8,899 nt of DNA from RGIG8782 sp017475895 (lineage in GTDB: Bacteria; Pseudomonadota; Alphaproteobacteria; Rickettsiales; UBA1997). Both the position numbers and the translations under genes were made by a program. The stretch covers positions 1 to 8,899 of the forward strand of contig CAMVHP010000039.1 of assembly GCA_947167315.1 (NCBI GenBank), in the 5' to 3' direction. This document shows, piece by piece, positions 1 through 5,889 of this stretch (position 1 is its first letter; each line of letters opens with the position of its first letter). The notes beneath the pieces were generated by a model, which was not told the DNA's origin, searched no databases, and was given only the letters and a program-made list of their open reading frames with translations.

Positions 1-56
1 ACAATTCCAATGATAACTTCATAGAGGAAGTTATTGATGATGATATACCGTTTTAG
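1..56 (+). CDS. ssb: Single-stranded DNA-binding protein, C-terminal tail (5' partial)
   Basis: Only the last 17 codons are inside the window, read in the frame beginning at base 3 and ending at the TAG at 54-56. The peptide finishes EEVIDDDIPF. The acidic run followed by a terminal Ile-Pro-Phe is the hallmark of bacterial SSB; E. coli SSB also ends in DDDIPF. In the family this tip docks replication, repair and recombination enzymes, while the missing N-terminal OB fold binds single-stranded DNA. The gene converges on the PIF1-like helicase gene with only 10 bases between the two stop codons. The call rests on the tail alone, but that motif ending exactly at a stop codon is rarely anything else. 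Confidence 0.85.
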   Translation, partial: NSNDNFIEEVIDDDIPF

Positions 57-66
57 ACTTAGTAAA

Positions 67-1323
67 TTATTTCAAAACTTCATCATAAAACTTTATTATT
101 TTTTTGTTTGCTTTTATCTTGTTAACATCAAAGCTTTTAATATATAATCCATTTAGATCACGAACTCGGGAAAGAGCAACGTAAACTTGTCCATCTGTAA
201 AAACATGTTTTAGATCACACTCCGCCTTGTCCAGTGTCATACCCTGTGATTTATGAATTGTTATAGCCCATGATAGCAACAGCGGTATTTGTACCATACT
301 CGCCAGCACGTTTACCTCTCCGGTTTCAGGATTATAGGTTGATATTTCCCAACACTCAGGTGCAATTGTTAATTCTTTACCGTTTTCGAATCTAACCACG
401 GGATAATGTTTTTTCATCGAAAAATCTACAACTATACCGCTGGAACCATTTATTATTCCCTCCTTCTGGTATGTGTTTTTTAACATCATAACCTGTGAGC
501 CTAGCTTTAGATTCAAAATTTCTCTGGCTATACAATTCTTTTTTAACAACTCAATTTTATCTTCCCTACCATCAAATCTAGCGGTGTAAATATATTCCTT
601 TGTTGTTAGATTGTTTAATTTTTCAAAATTAATTTTTTCCACAAAAACATTATGTGTTGATAATATTGTTGGCTTTATAACTCCGTCATACTTTAAATTC
701 CATCTATGTTTTAAAATATCCACATCGTTTTTGCTAATAATTCCATATCTCACGTGTTCCAGTAGTGTTATGAATGTTTGGTCGCTTTGTCTGAATATTT
801 CCCTTAGTAATACCATTTTTATATTTGCTTCCCACCACACATTGCTTTCGAAACAAAAATTTTCACAGTCCACCGGTGGCAGTTGAAAAAAGTCGCCAAA
901 AAATATTAGCTGTATGCCTCCAAATGGTTTATTGTTATCCCTCACCAGTCTCAACAATTTGTCAATTTTTTCAAACGTTTTCATTGAAAGCATAGATATT
1001 TCATCAACAGCTAAAATTTCTGTTGACTGTAGTCTTTTTCTTGTATGTGTTCCGCTGGCGGTCAATATTTTTTGTGCTATCTTTTCCACTGGTATGTCTT
1101 CAATTCCTATTCCAGCCCAAGAGTGCAAGGTTATCCCGCCAACATTTACGGACGCTATACCCGTAGTTGCTGTTATATAAAAACATTTATCCTTTAATTC
1201 TGTTTTTAAAAAATTTAATAAATACGATTTTCCGGTTCCGGCCGAACCTGTCACAAATACGTTTTCACCTTTTAAAATATAATCTACTGCTATTTTTTGA
1301 GATTCTGACAGATAGGAATACAT
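67..1323 (-). CDS. PIF1-family DNA helicase (superfamily 1B)
   Basis: A predicted 418-residue ATP-dependent 5'-3' DNA helicase of the bacterial PIF1/RecD2-like group. Visible motifs in order are a Q-like motif near the N-terminus (LSESQK, Q9), Walker A GSAGTGKS (26-33), motif Ia TATTGIAS (about 51-58), Walker B AVDEIS (105-110), motif III GDFFQLPP (143-150), motif V HKSQGMT (357-363) and motif VI VALSRVR (382-388). All core ATPase motifs are intact and the length fits compact bacterial PIF1 proteins. Family roles include unwinding G-quadruplexes and R-loops and resolving stalled forks; which applies here is unknown. The ATG at 1323 lies 2 nt after the lolA stop, so it is probably co-transcribed with lolA and may be translated by reinitiation. 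No Shine-Dalgarno is visible. It converges with ssb. Confidence 0.9.
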   Translation of the reverse strand: MYSYLSESQKIAVDYILKGENVFVTGSAGTGKSYLLNFLKTELKDKCFYITATTGIASVNVGGITLHSWAGIGIEDIPVEKIAQKILTASGTHTRKRLQSTEILAVDEISMLSMKTFEKIDKLLRLVRDNNKPFGGIQLIFFGDFFQLPPVDCENFCFESNVWWEANIKMVLLREIFRQSDQTFITLLEHVRYGIISKNDVDILKHRWNLKYDGVIKPTILSTHNVFVEKINFEKLNNLTTKEYIYTARFDGREDKIELLKKNCIAREILNLKLGSQVMMLKNTYQKEGIINGSSGIVVDFSMKKHYPVVRFENGKELTIAPECWEISTYNPETGEVNVLASMVQIPLLLSWAITIHKSQGMTLDKAECDLKHVFTDGQVYVALSRVRDLNGLYIKSFDVNKIKANKKIIKFYDEVLK

Positions 1324-1325
1324 AT

Positions 1326-1961
1326 TTATTTTCTATTTTTATACAGCCGTGGATTCTTGAATATAAATAAATTTTTATCCAAAACCGTATTGATTTCACT
1401 GTTAAATAAACTTAAACTTATATCCTGACCATCTTTTTCTTTAAAATTTATCGTCTGTAGCACTGTCAATTCTTTATTAAACGTATAATCTATGTTGTAA
1501 CTACTGTCATTTATTTCAAGTAATGTTGATATTATCACCTCGTTATTATTCTGTGATACTTTGTTTATGGTTGAATTAACGCTCCTTAAATTACTATTAT
1601 TTTCTATTAGGAACGATATTGGTAAGGATTTTGTGGTAAAATTTGATATTTCGTCCAGATCTTTATCATAAAAGGTTGTTACTTTACCATTTACTATTAG
1701 TAAATTGTTAAATGGATGTGTGTATTCAAATCTCATTTTTTTTGGTTTTTGTATGTAAAACATACCTTCTGCCATATTTTCCGTGGCATTATCATACTGT
1801 ATAAAATTAGTCTTTAGGGTTGTCATATTATCAAAATATTCGTTTGCTTTATCCACAATAGCCTGTTCCGTTGTAGTTAATTGCTTGAAACTTTCCTCAT
1901 AGGACGCAAATACTGTATTAATACCAACAAACAATAGAACAAATAATAGTTTTATCTTCAT
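1326..1961 (-). CDS. lolA: Outer-membrane lipoprotein carrier protein LolA
   Basis: A 211-residue periplasmic chaperone that takes lipoproteins from the LolCDE transporter and passes them to the outer membrane. Residues 1-19 form a signal peptide (Lys-rich start, hydrophobic core, cleavage probably after VFA), so the mature chain starts near S20. The LolA pattern is clear: an N-terminal helix with LKTNFIQ (49-55), then GMFYIQKPKKMRFEY (66-80), THPFNN and LLIVNGK (87-93), as in the family's G-x-hydrophobic...KP...R(F/W)xY...NG order. Sequence similarity in LolA is low, but length, signal peptide and this block together are convincing. It is the first gene of a two-gene unit with the PIF1 helicase, behind the promoter at 1987-2014. 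It implies a Gram-negative, diderm cell. Confidence 0.85.
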   Translation of the reverse strand: MKIKLLFVLLFVGINTVFASYEESFKQLTTTEQAIVDKANEYFDNMTTLKTNFIQYDNATENMAEGMFYIQKPKKMRFEYTHPFNNLLIVNGKVTTFYDKDLDEISNFTTKSLPISFLIENNSNLRSVNSTINKVSQNNNEVIISTLLEINDSSYNIDYTFNKELTVLQTINFKEKDGQDISLSLFNSEINTVLDKNLFIFKNPRLYKNRK

Positions 1962-1986
1962 AAAGGTAATATTTTAAGCTACTGAA

Positions 1987-2014
1987 ATTATACAATTCAA
2001 TATTAACATTTCAA
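1987..2014 (-). promoter_or_regulatory. sigma70-like promoter of lolA-PIF1
   Basis: On the minus strand the sequence reads TTGAAA (2014-2009), a 16-base spacer, then a perfect TATAAT (1992-1987). Transcription would start near 1980, giving a leader of about 20 nt before the lolA ATG at 1961. It lies in the 114-base divergent region shared with the zeta-like gene. It is the best promoter match in the window; AT-richness raises the chance rate, but the near-consensus pair is well placed. Confidence 0.6.
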
Positions 2015-2022
2015 TTATTTTC

Positions 2023-2050
2023 TTGCAATTATTAAAGTATAAATTATTCT
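2023..2050 (+). promoter_or_regulatory. Candidate promoter of the zeta-like kinase gene
   Basis: TTGCAA (2023-2028), a 16-base spacer and TATTCT (2045-2050), each four of six to consensus. The -10 ends 25 bases before the ATG at 2076, the same spacer length and the same distance as for the lolA promoter on the other strand. It is weak by itself; the matching geometry is the main support. Confidence 0.35.
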
Positions 2051-2075
2051 TTATGACAAGCAAAAATTAATAATT

Positions 2076-2945
2076 ATGGAAGTTTTTAGGAATAAAATAA
2101 TAAATTTCATACAATCAACATTTACTAGGAATGATACAGGTGACGAAGTTTTACAACGTTTTGATGATAAATATTACAACGATGTTGTGGATAGTACTTT
2201 TAAAGCACTAACCAAAGACAAAAAACCACAGGAAAAACCACTTTTAATTAAACTTGGAGCACAGAGTGGATCCGGCAAAACCACTCAACTATTACCAGCT
2301 ATAACTACCGCTTTAAATAAAAATAACATTGATTATGTACATTTAGCCGTAAGACTTTTTGTTAAAAACCATCCTCACTACAGAGAACTGTTGGAAAAAT
2401 ACGGAGAATCTTTAATAAGAGAAAAAACAAATGCCTTTGCTTTGTTTTGCTGTTTTGGTGTTATGGAGAAACTAATAAAGAATAAGTTTAATATTTTTTG
2501 GGAAATCACCCTTTTGGCACCGGACTTTGAAGAATACATTATTAGATTAGCAAAAAAATATAACTACAAGATACTATTTAATATTATTTCTATTCCTCTG
2601 GAAATATCAAATACTTGGATAAAAGATAGAAGTTTAAACAGCAACTATGAAAAAAACAGAGTGGTTTTAGATAATACAGCAAACTTTTTTTATAATATCT
2701 TAGGTGAAGCTATAAAAAGGATACTGATGTTAAAGGATATTTTTGATGATGGTGATTATATGGTGATGTGGAATGTTTTTGAAAAAAAACCTATTTTAAT
2801 ATCAAATAACTTTAATGAAAATATCATTGAATTATTTAACAAAAACAGGATTTTTGTTGATGGTATGTTGAAAAAAGTAAATGATGAAAAAGTGGCGCTG
2901 AATTATAAAACTGAATTTTATGACAAGTTTTTGTCTGAATTTTAG
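2076..2945 (+). CDS. Zeta-toxin-like P-loop kinase with altered catalytic position
   Basis: A 289-residue P-loop protein resembling zeta toxin/PezT UDP-N-acetylglucosamine kinases. Walker A is GAQSGSGKTT (61-70). HPHY (99-102) matches the HPxY/F block that follows the catalytic Asp in zeta toxins. FWEITLL carries the expected Glu (E143). IKDR (R185) and EKNR (R195) occupy the places of the two conserved phosphate-binding arginines. In classical zeta the block before HPxY reads IDxDxF; here it reads LAVRLF, so the catalytic Asp appears to be Arg (R93). Residues 1-50 form an N-terminal extension before the P-loop. No epsilon-like antitoxin lies upstream: only the divergent lolA promoter region is there. 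The next gene, 33 bases on, is a second kinase. It may be a degenerate toxin, or a kinase with another substrate. The superfamily call is good; the biochemical role is open. Confidence 0.7.
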   Translation: MEVFRNKIINFIQSTFTRNDTGDEVLQRFDDKYYNDVVDSTFKALTKDKKPQEKPLLIKLGAQSGSGKTTQLLPAITTALNKNNIDYVHLAVRLFVKNHPHYRELLEKYGESLIREKTNAFALFCCFGVMEKLIKNKFNIFWEITLLAPDFEEYIIRLAKKYNYKILFNIISIPLEISNTWIKDRSLNSNYEKNRVVLDNTANFFYNILGEAIKRILMLKDIFDDGDYMVMWNVFEKKPILISNNFNENIIELFNKNRIFVDGMLKKVNDEKVALNYKTEFYDKFLSEF

Positions 2946-2978
2946 TTTTTTTATTAACAAAACAATATTACAAGAAAC

Positions 2979-3821
2979 ATGGTAGAAAACTTAACATTTT
3001 TTACAGAAGACGAGGATCTAAAATCGATAGTTCTTGCTAATCTTGACGAAGAAGTTGTGGATATTAAAAAAATATCCACCGGCTGGACAAACATAGTTTT
3101 AGATGTCAAATGTAAAGATAATTCTTATATATTTCGTTTTCCTAGAAATAACTTTTTTTCAAATATAATAGAAAAAGATGTCGAGGCAAACAAATTTTTG
3201 AAGGAACATACAAATATAAAGGTTGTTGACATGCGTCTGTGTTATGATAAAAATAGACCATTTTCAATACATAAAAAGATTGAAGGCAAAACACTAATGA
3301 CCAGAATGAATGATCTTTCAAAGAAAAAGGAGAACGAAATTGCCGAAGAAATAGCTAAAGCATTTCATGAGATTCACAGCGTGAATATTGACACCGTGCC
3401 AACTAAATGCAAAAGAAAAATGAATGATTTTCTTTTCACGTTATCGAAAATTGATGATAATGATATTCAATACAACTATCAGGAATTAATAAAATTAAAA
3501 AATGACGAAGATAATAGTAATAATATTGTTTTTGTTTATGGAGATATGAATGCTGGTAACATCATTCTAAACGAAGATGATAGTATAAATGCCTTTATTG
3601 ACTATTCATTTTGCTATCTTAGTGACACATATTGTGATCTATCCAGAATATCACCCCGAATCAATCGTAACATATTTGATAAAATACTTGGTTGCTACGA
3701 ATCATTTAGTAACAAAAAAATTGATATGAAAAAAATCGAAGATAGAAACAAAATGTGGAATATTGTAGAAAAACATTATATAGAATACATTAAAAAATAT
3801 CATCCGGAAATTAAATATTAA
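2979..3821 (+). CDS. Phosphotransferase of the aminoglycoside phosphotransferase (APH)/choline kinase fold
   Basis: A 280-residue cytoplasmic kinase-like protein of the APH family, which transfers phosphate from ATP to a small-molecule hydroxyl. The N-lobe shows a loop TGWTN (34-38), a beta-strand YIFRFPR (50-56) at the usual ATP-contacting Lys/Arg site, and a helix-C Glu in EKDVEANKF (E69). The C-lobe has AKAFHEIHS (126-134), then the catalytic loop VYGDMNAGN (186-194) with D189 and N194, and the metal-binding IDYS (207-210, D208) followed by DTYCDLSRIS. The usual HGD is YGD and DFG is DYS; both are tolerated in the family. The substrate cannot be told and antibiotic resistance should not be assumed. 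It is 33 bases downstream of the zeta-like kinase and probably in the same transcript. No Shine-Dalgarno precedes the ATG. Confidence 0.8.
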   Translation: MVENLTFFTEDEDLKSIVLANLDEEVVDIKKISTGWTNIVLDVKCKDNSYIFRFPRNNFFSNIIEKDVEANKFLKEHTNIKVVDMRLCYDKNRPFSIHKKIEGKTLMTRMNDLSKKKENEIAEEIAKAFHEIHSVNIDTVPTKCKRKMNDFLFTLSKIDDNDIQYNYQELIKLKNDEDNSNNIVFVYGDMNAGNIILNEDDSINAFIDYSFCYLSDTYCDLSRISPRINRNIFDKILGCYESFSNKKIDMKKIEDRNKMWNIVEKHYIEYIKKYHPEIKY

Positions 3822-3838
3822 CGAACTTCCATAAATAT

Positions 3839-3877
3839 TGTTTATGTGTTAATTTATTGAAAAATTAACCGTAAACA
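3839..3877. promoter_or_regulatory. Long dyad/hairpin 2 bases upstream of the prohead protease start
   Basis: The left arm TGTTTATGTGTTAATT (3839-3854) pairs with the right arm AATTAACCGTAAACA (3863-3877). This gives a 15-pair stem, including one T-G pair and one bulged T at 3847, around an 8-base loop. The right arm ends 2 bases before the ATG at 3880. No T-run follows on either strand, so it is not a standard intrinsic terminator. As RNA it would occlude the ribosome landing zone; as DNA the two half-sites could be an operator for a dimeric regulator. The function is inferred; the symmetry is directly visible. Confidence 0.6.
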
Positions 3878-3879
3878 GT

Positions 3880-4386
3880 ATGGAATACAAGAATAACATT
3901 ATACAATTTAAAACAGCACTAGATGATGGAATGTTTTATGGCTATGCTAGTGTTTTCAATGTTGTTGATAGCTACAATGATATAATTGTCAATGGTGCGT
4001 TTAAAAAGGCAATTGATAATAAAGATAATATAAAACTATGTTGGCAACATAATATAAATGATGTTATTGGTAAATTTGTAAATATAAGAGAAGATTCTGT
4101 TGGGTTATATGTAGAGGGAAAAATAAACATAGAGGAGAATAAAAAAATATATTCTCTGGTGAAGGGTGAATTCGTAAATGGATTAAGCATAGGATATACC
4201 GTTAACGATTGCTATTTTGACAAGAAAAATAGAAGAATTTTGACGAATATTAATCTAAAAGAAATAAGTATAGTCGCCTTTCCGGCCAATAAACATTCAA
4301 ATATTTTATATTGTAAATCTAACGATACAGAACTTAAAAAAGCCAACGATATTATAGATAAATTAATCAATGTTTTTAATGTTTAA
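3880..4386 (+). CDS. HK97-family prohead protease, likely a dispersed gene-transfer-agent component
   Basis: A 168-residue serine protease of the HK97 gp4 type, which cleaves the scaffold region of the major capsid protein during head maturation. Family signatures run in order: GYASVFNVVDSYNDII (21-36), NGAFKKAI (38-45), LCWQHN (53-58) with catalytic His57, VGLYVEG (74-80), NGLSIGY (100-106) with catalytic Ser103, and LKEISIVAFPAN (126-137) with Glu128 as probable third triad residue. All are intact, so it looks functional. In phages and in the Rhodobacter capsulatus gene transfer agent this gene sits between portal and major capsid genes. Here neither is present: its neighbours are a small-molecule kinase and nadK. 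It overlaps the 3' end of nadK by 11 bases on the opposite strand. The start is preceded by a strong dyad. Confidence 0.88.
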   Translation: MEYKNNIIQFKTALDDGMFYGYASVFNVVDSYNDIIVNGAFKKAIDNKDNIKLCWQHNINDVIGKFVNIREDSVGLYVEGKINIEENKKIYSLVKGEFVNGLSIGYTVNDCYFDKKNRRILTNINLKEISIVAFPANKHSNILYCKSNDTELKKANDIIDKLINVFNV

Positions 4387-5161
4387 ATTGCTCATCGATA
4401 ATTTTACTATCTAAACTTTTATTTTTGTCGAAAATTAACTGTATTTGTATGTTTTTATCAATAAAACTTTCCACCTCAATAACATCCTTGTATTCAACAA
4501 AATCGGTAAAAGCACTAACCTTCCTTGTTTCCGTATAATTTGCCCTAAAGCTAAGTTTGCAGTCATTTTGTAGAATGGCGTTTCTAAATGTTCTGGGTCT
4601 AAACGGACTTATTGCCGAAAGTATTATATTATTTGATCTGTGTGATATAATAGGAGCTCCCAAAGAACTACTGTAGGCTGTGCTACCTATCGGTGTAGAA
4701 ACAACGATACCGTCTCCGGAATAATTCTTTAGTTTTCTATCACCATTTACAAAAACATCAAAATCACAGGTTTTATAAACACTTCTGATAAGAGTCAGTT
4801 CGTTAACCGCAATATCTTCAAATGTTTTGTTTTTTGTGTTAGTTATTATGTTTTTTAATGGATTTATGCTTATTGTGTCACCTGTACCTATTATATCGAC
4901 TAAATTACATTCTAAACAGTGTTTACTATTTAATAAAAATCCCATATTTCCATAATTTAAGCCAAAAAATGGTATGTTGTATTTATAGTAGCTGTGTATT
5001 GTTCTTAGCATAAAACCATCACCACCTAAAACAAGCAACACATCAATGTTTTTTAGATCTTTAGCACCCTTAACATTAGTTAGCTTGTATTTTTTTATTA
5101 ATTCGTCTTTTGCTTGTATTGCTTCATTATATATTTGTGTACATACAACACCAATTTTCAT
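4376..5161 (-). CDS. nadK: NAD kinase
   Basis: A 261-residue cytoplasmic enzyme that phosphorylates NAD+ at the 2' hydroxyl to make NADP+, the only route to NADP in most bacteria. Diagnostic motifs are all present: LGGDG (45-49) in the diacylglycerol-kinase-like N-domain, GLNYGNMGFL (67-76), VNE (119-121), SGDGIVVSTPIGSTAYSSSLGAP (148-170, the NAD-binding core), and an SPFRPRTFRN segment at about 205-214. Length and motif spacing are normal. The ATG at 5161 gives the expected MKIGVV start strand. It follows the DUF2460 tail gene by 56 bases with its own promoter candidate at 5190-5217, and ends tail to tail within the prohead protease gene. It is probably essential. Confidence 0.95.
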   Translation of the reverse strand: MKIGVVCTQIYNEAIQAKDELIKKYKLTNVKGAKDLKNIDVLLVLGGDGFMLRTIHSYYKYNIPFFGLNYGNMGFLLNSKHCLECNLVDIIGTGDTISINPLKNIITNTKNKTFEDIAVNELTLIRSVYKTCDFDVFVNGDRKLKNYSGDGIVVSTPIGSTAYSSSLGAPIISHRSNNIILSAISPFRPRTFRNAILQNDCKLSFRANYTETRKVSAFTDFVEYKDVIEVESFIDKNIQIQLIFDKNKSLDSKIIDEQFKH

Positions 5162-5189
5162 ATTATTCTAGATATTCCATGTGGTGTAT

Positions 5190-5217
5190 ATGCTAATGTT
5201 TTTATTTTGTTTGTCAA
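5190..5217 (-). promoter_or_regulatory. Candidate nadK promoter
   Basis: On the minus strand a perfect TTGACA (5217-5212) starts directly after the DUF2460 stop codon. A 16-base spacer leads to TAGCAT (5195-5190), four of six to TATAAT. The -10 ends 28 bases before the nadK ATG. The exact -35 is notable in such AT-rich DNA, but the -10 is mediocre. If real, nadK can be expressed independently of the tail gene upstream. Confidence 0.4.
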
Positions 5218-5826
5218 TTAAATGTTAATTTCAACGAGTTTTAAATTGTTGATTTCACCGCTGTTTACATTATTCATAATTATTTCTAAATTATCCACAT
5301 CAAATCTAACCGGTACATCAAATTCGAATGTTGCTGTTACCACTTCGTCCGTTGCCGGAGGTTCATCAAAAGTTACAACACCAGTTGTATAATCTAGTGA
5401 TAGAAAATCATTATATTTTACACCATTCACAAAAACATCAACCTTATTTTTTACCGGTTTTGTTATTTTTCTTATATGTGATATAGTTTCATTTTCAACC
5501 GTGATTGTATACATTTTAATCAGTTGAAATGTTTTGTTTTTATTATCGCCAACACCTATTATTTGATTTTCAGCTCCATAATCCAGCCAATCTTTAAACC
5601 TAAAACCACAGGCTCTACCCTCCATTAACTTAAAAAATTTTACAAGTTCATTTATTTCTTCGGTAGTTTTAACACCACTTACAACATCATAATATGATAA
5701 TGGTTGTTCCATATTTGAAATTCTCTGTTCTCTACCATTTTTTGATCTATGAACACTTGTGTTATATTCAATATGATGCTTCGACCTTATGGATACCGAT
5801 TCCGGAAAATTTATTTCATAAAACAT
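5218..5826 (-). CDS. TIGR02217/DUF2460 distal tail protein, GTA/phage type
   Basis: A 202-residue virion protein of the DUF2460 family, represented by the distal tail protein (gp12) of the R. capsulatus gene transfer agent, which joins the tail tube to the baseplate hub. Family blocks are clear: MFYEINFPESVS (1-12), GREQRISN (31-38), LSYYDVVSGVKT (43-54), FFKLMEGRACGFRFKDWLDY (64-83), FVNGVKY (132-138), YTTGVVTFDEPP (146-157), FEFDVPVRFDVDNLE (167-181) and LKLVEI (195-200). A TTG ten codons upstream (5856) keeps the frame open, but the ATG at 5826 reproduces the conserved family N-terminus and is preferred. No tape measure, hub or tail-fibre genes flank it: MtaB ends 63 bases upstream and nadK starts 56 bases downstream. 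It is complete and apparently intact. Confidence 0.9.
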   Translation of the reverse strand: MFYEINFPESVSIRSKHHIEYNTSVHRSKNGREQRISNMEQPLSYYDVVSGVKTTEEINELVKFFKLMEGRACGFRFKDWLDYGAENQIIGVGDNKNKTFQLIKMYTITVENETISHIRKITKPVKNKVDVFVNGVKYNDFLSLDYTTGVVTFDEPPATDEVVTATFEFDVPVRFDVDNLEIIMNNVNSGEINNLKLVEINI

Positions 5827-5889
5827 TTGTAGTTTAATATCGTCATATAGATACAAGTTACTTTATGTATTTGCGGTGGGAAGTATAAT

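Noticed and set aside
15..32. Inverted repeat AACTTC-N6-GAAGTT at the end of ssb
   Set aside because: It is only a 6-bp stem, lies inside the coding sequence, and is not followed by a T-run, so a terminator call is not justified.
611..1370. Plus-strand open frames at 611-886, 914-1180 and 1167-1370
   Set aside because: They lie opposite the PIF1 and lolA genes, lack recognisable domains and have low-complexity, Leu/Ser/Phe-rich translations typical of antisense shadows. The same applies to 3972-4190 (minus), and 6164-6532, 6189-6476, 7429-7680 and 7770-7952 (plus).
1962..2075. Small antitoxin gene upstream of the zeta-like kinase
   Set aside because: The 114 bases hold no open frame of epsilon-like length; they are accounted for by divergent promoters.
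2979..3821. Antibiotic resistance gene
   Set aside because: The APH fold covers many kinases of unrelated substrates; the catalytic loop YGD and DYS variants do not match a specific resistance enzyme that I recognise.
3849..3868. Possible CtrA box (TTAA-N7-TTAA) before the prohead protease, attractive because CtrA controls GTAs in some Alphaproteobacteria
   Set aside because: The two TTAA elements are 12 bases apart, not 7, and TTAA is common in DNA this AT-rich. The symmetry is better described as a dyad.
5827..5856. Longer N-terminus of the DUF2460 protein from a TTG at 5856
   Set aside because: The ATG at 5826 gives the conserved MxFxEIxFP start of the family; the ten extra residues match nothing.
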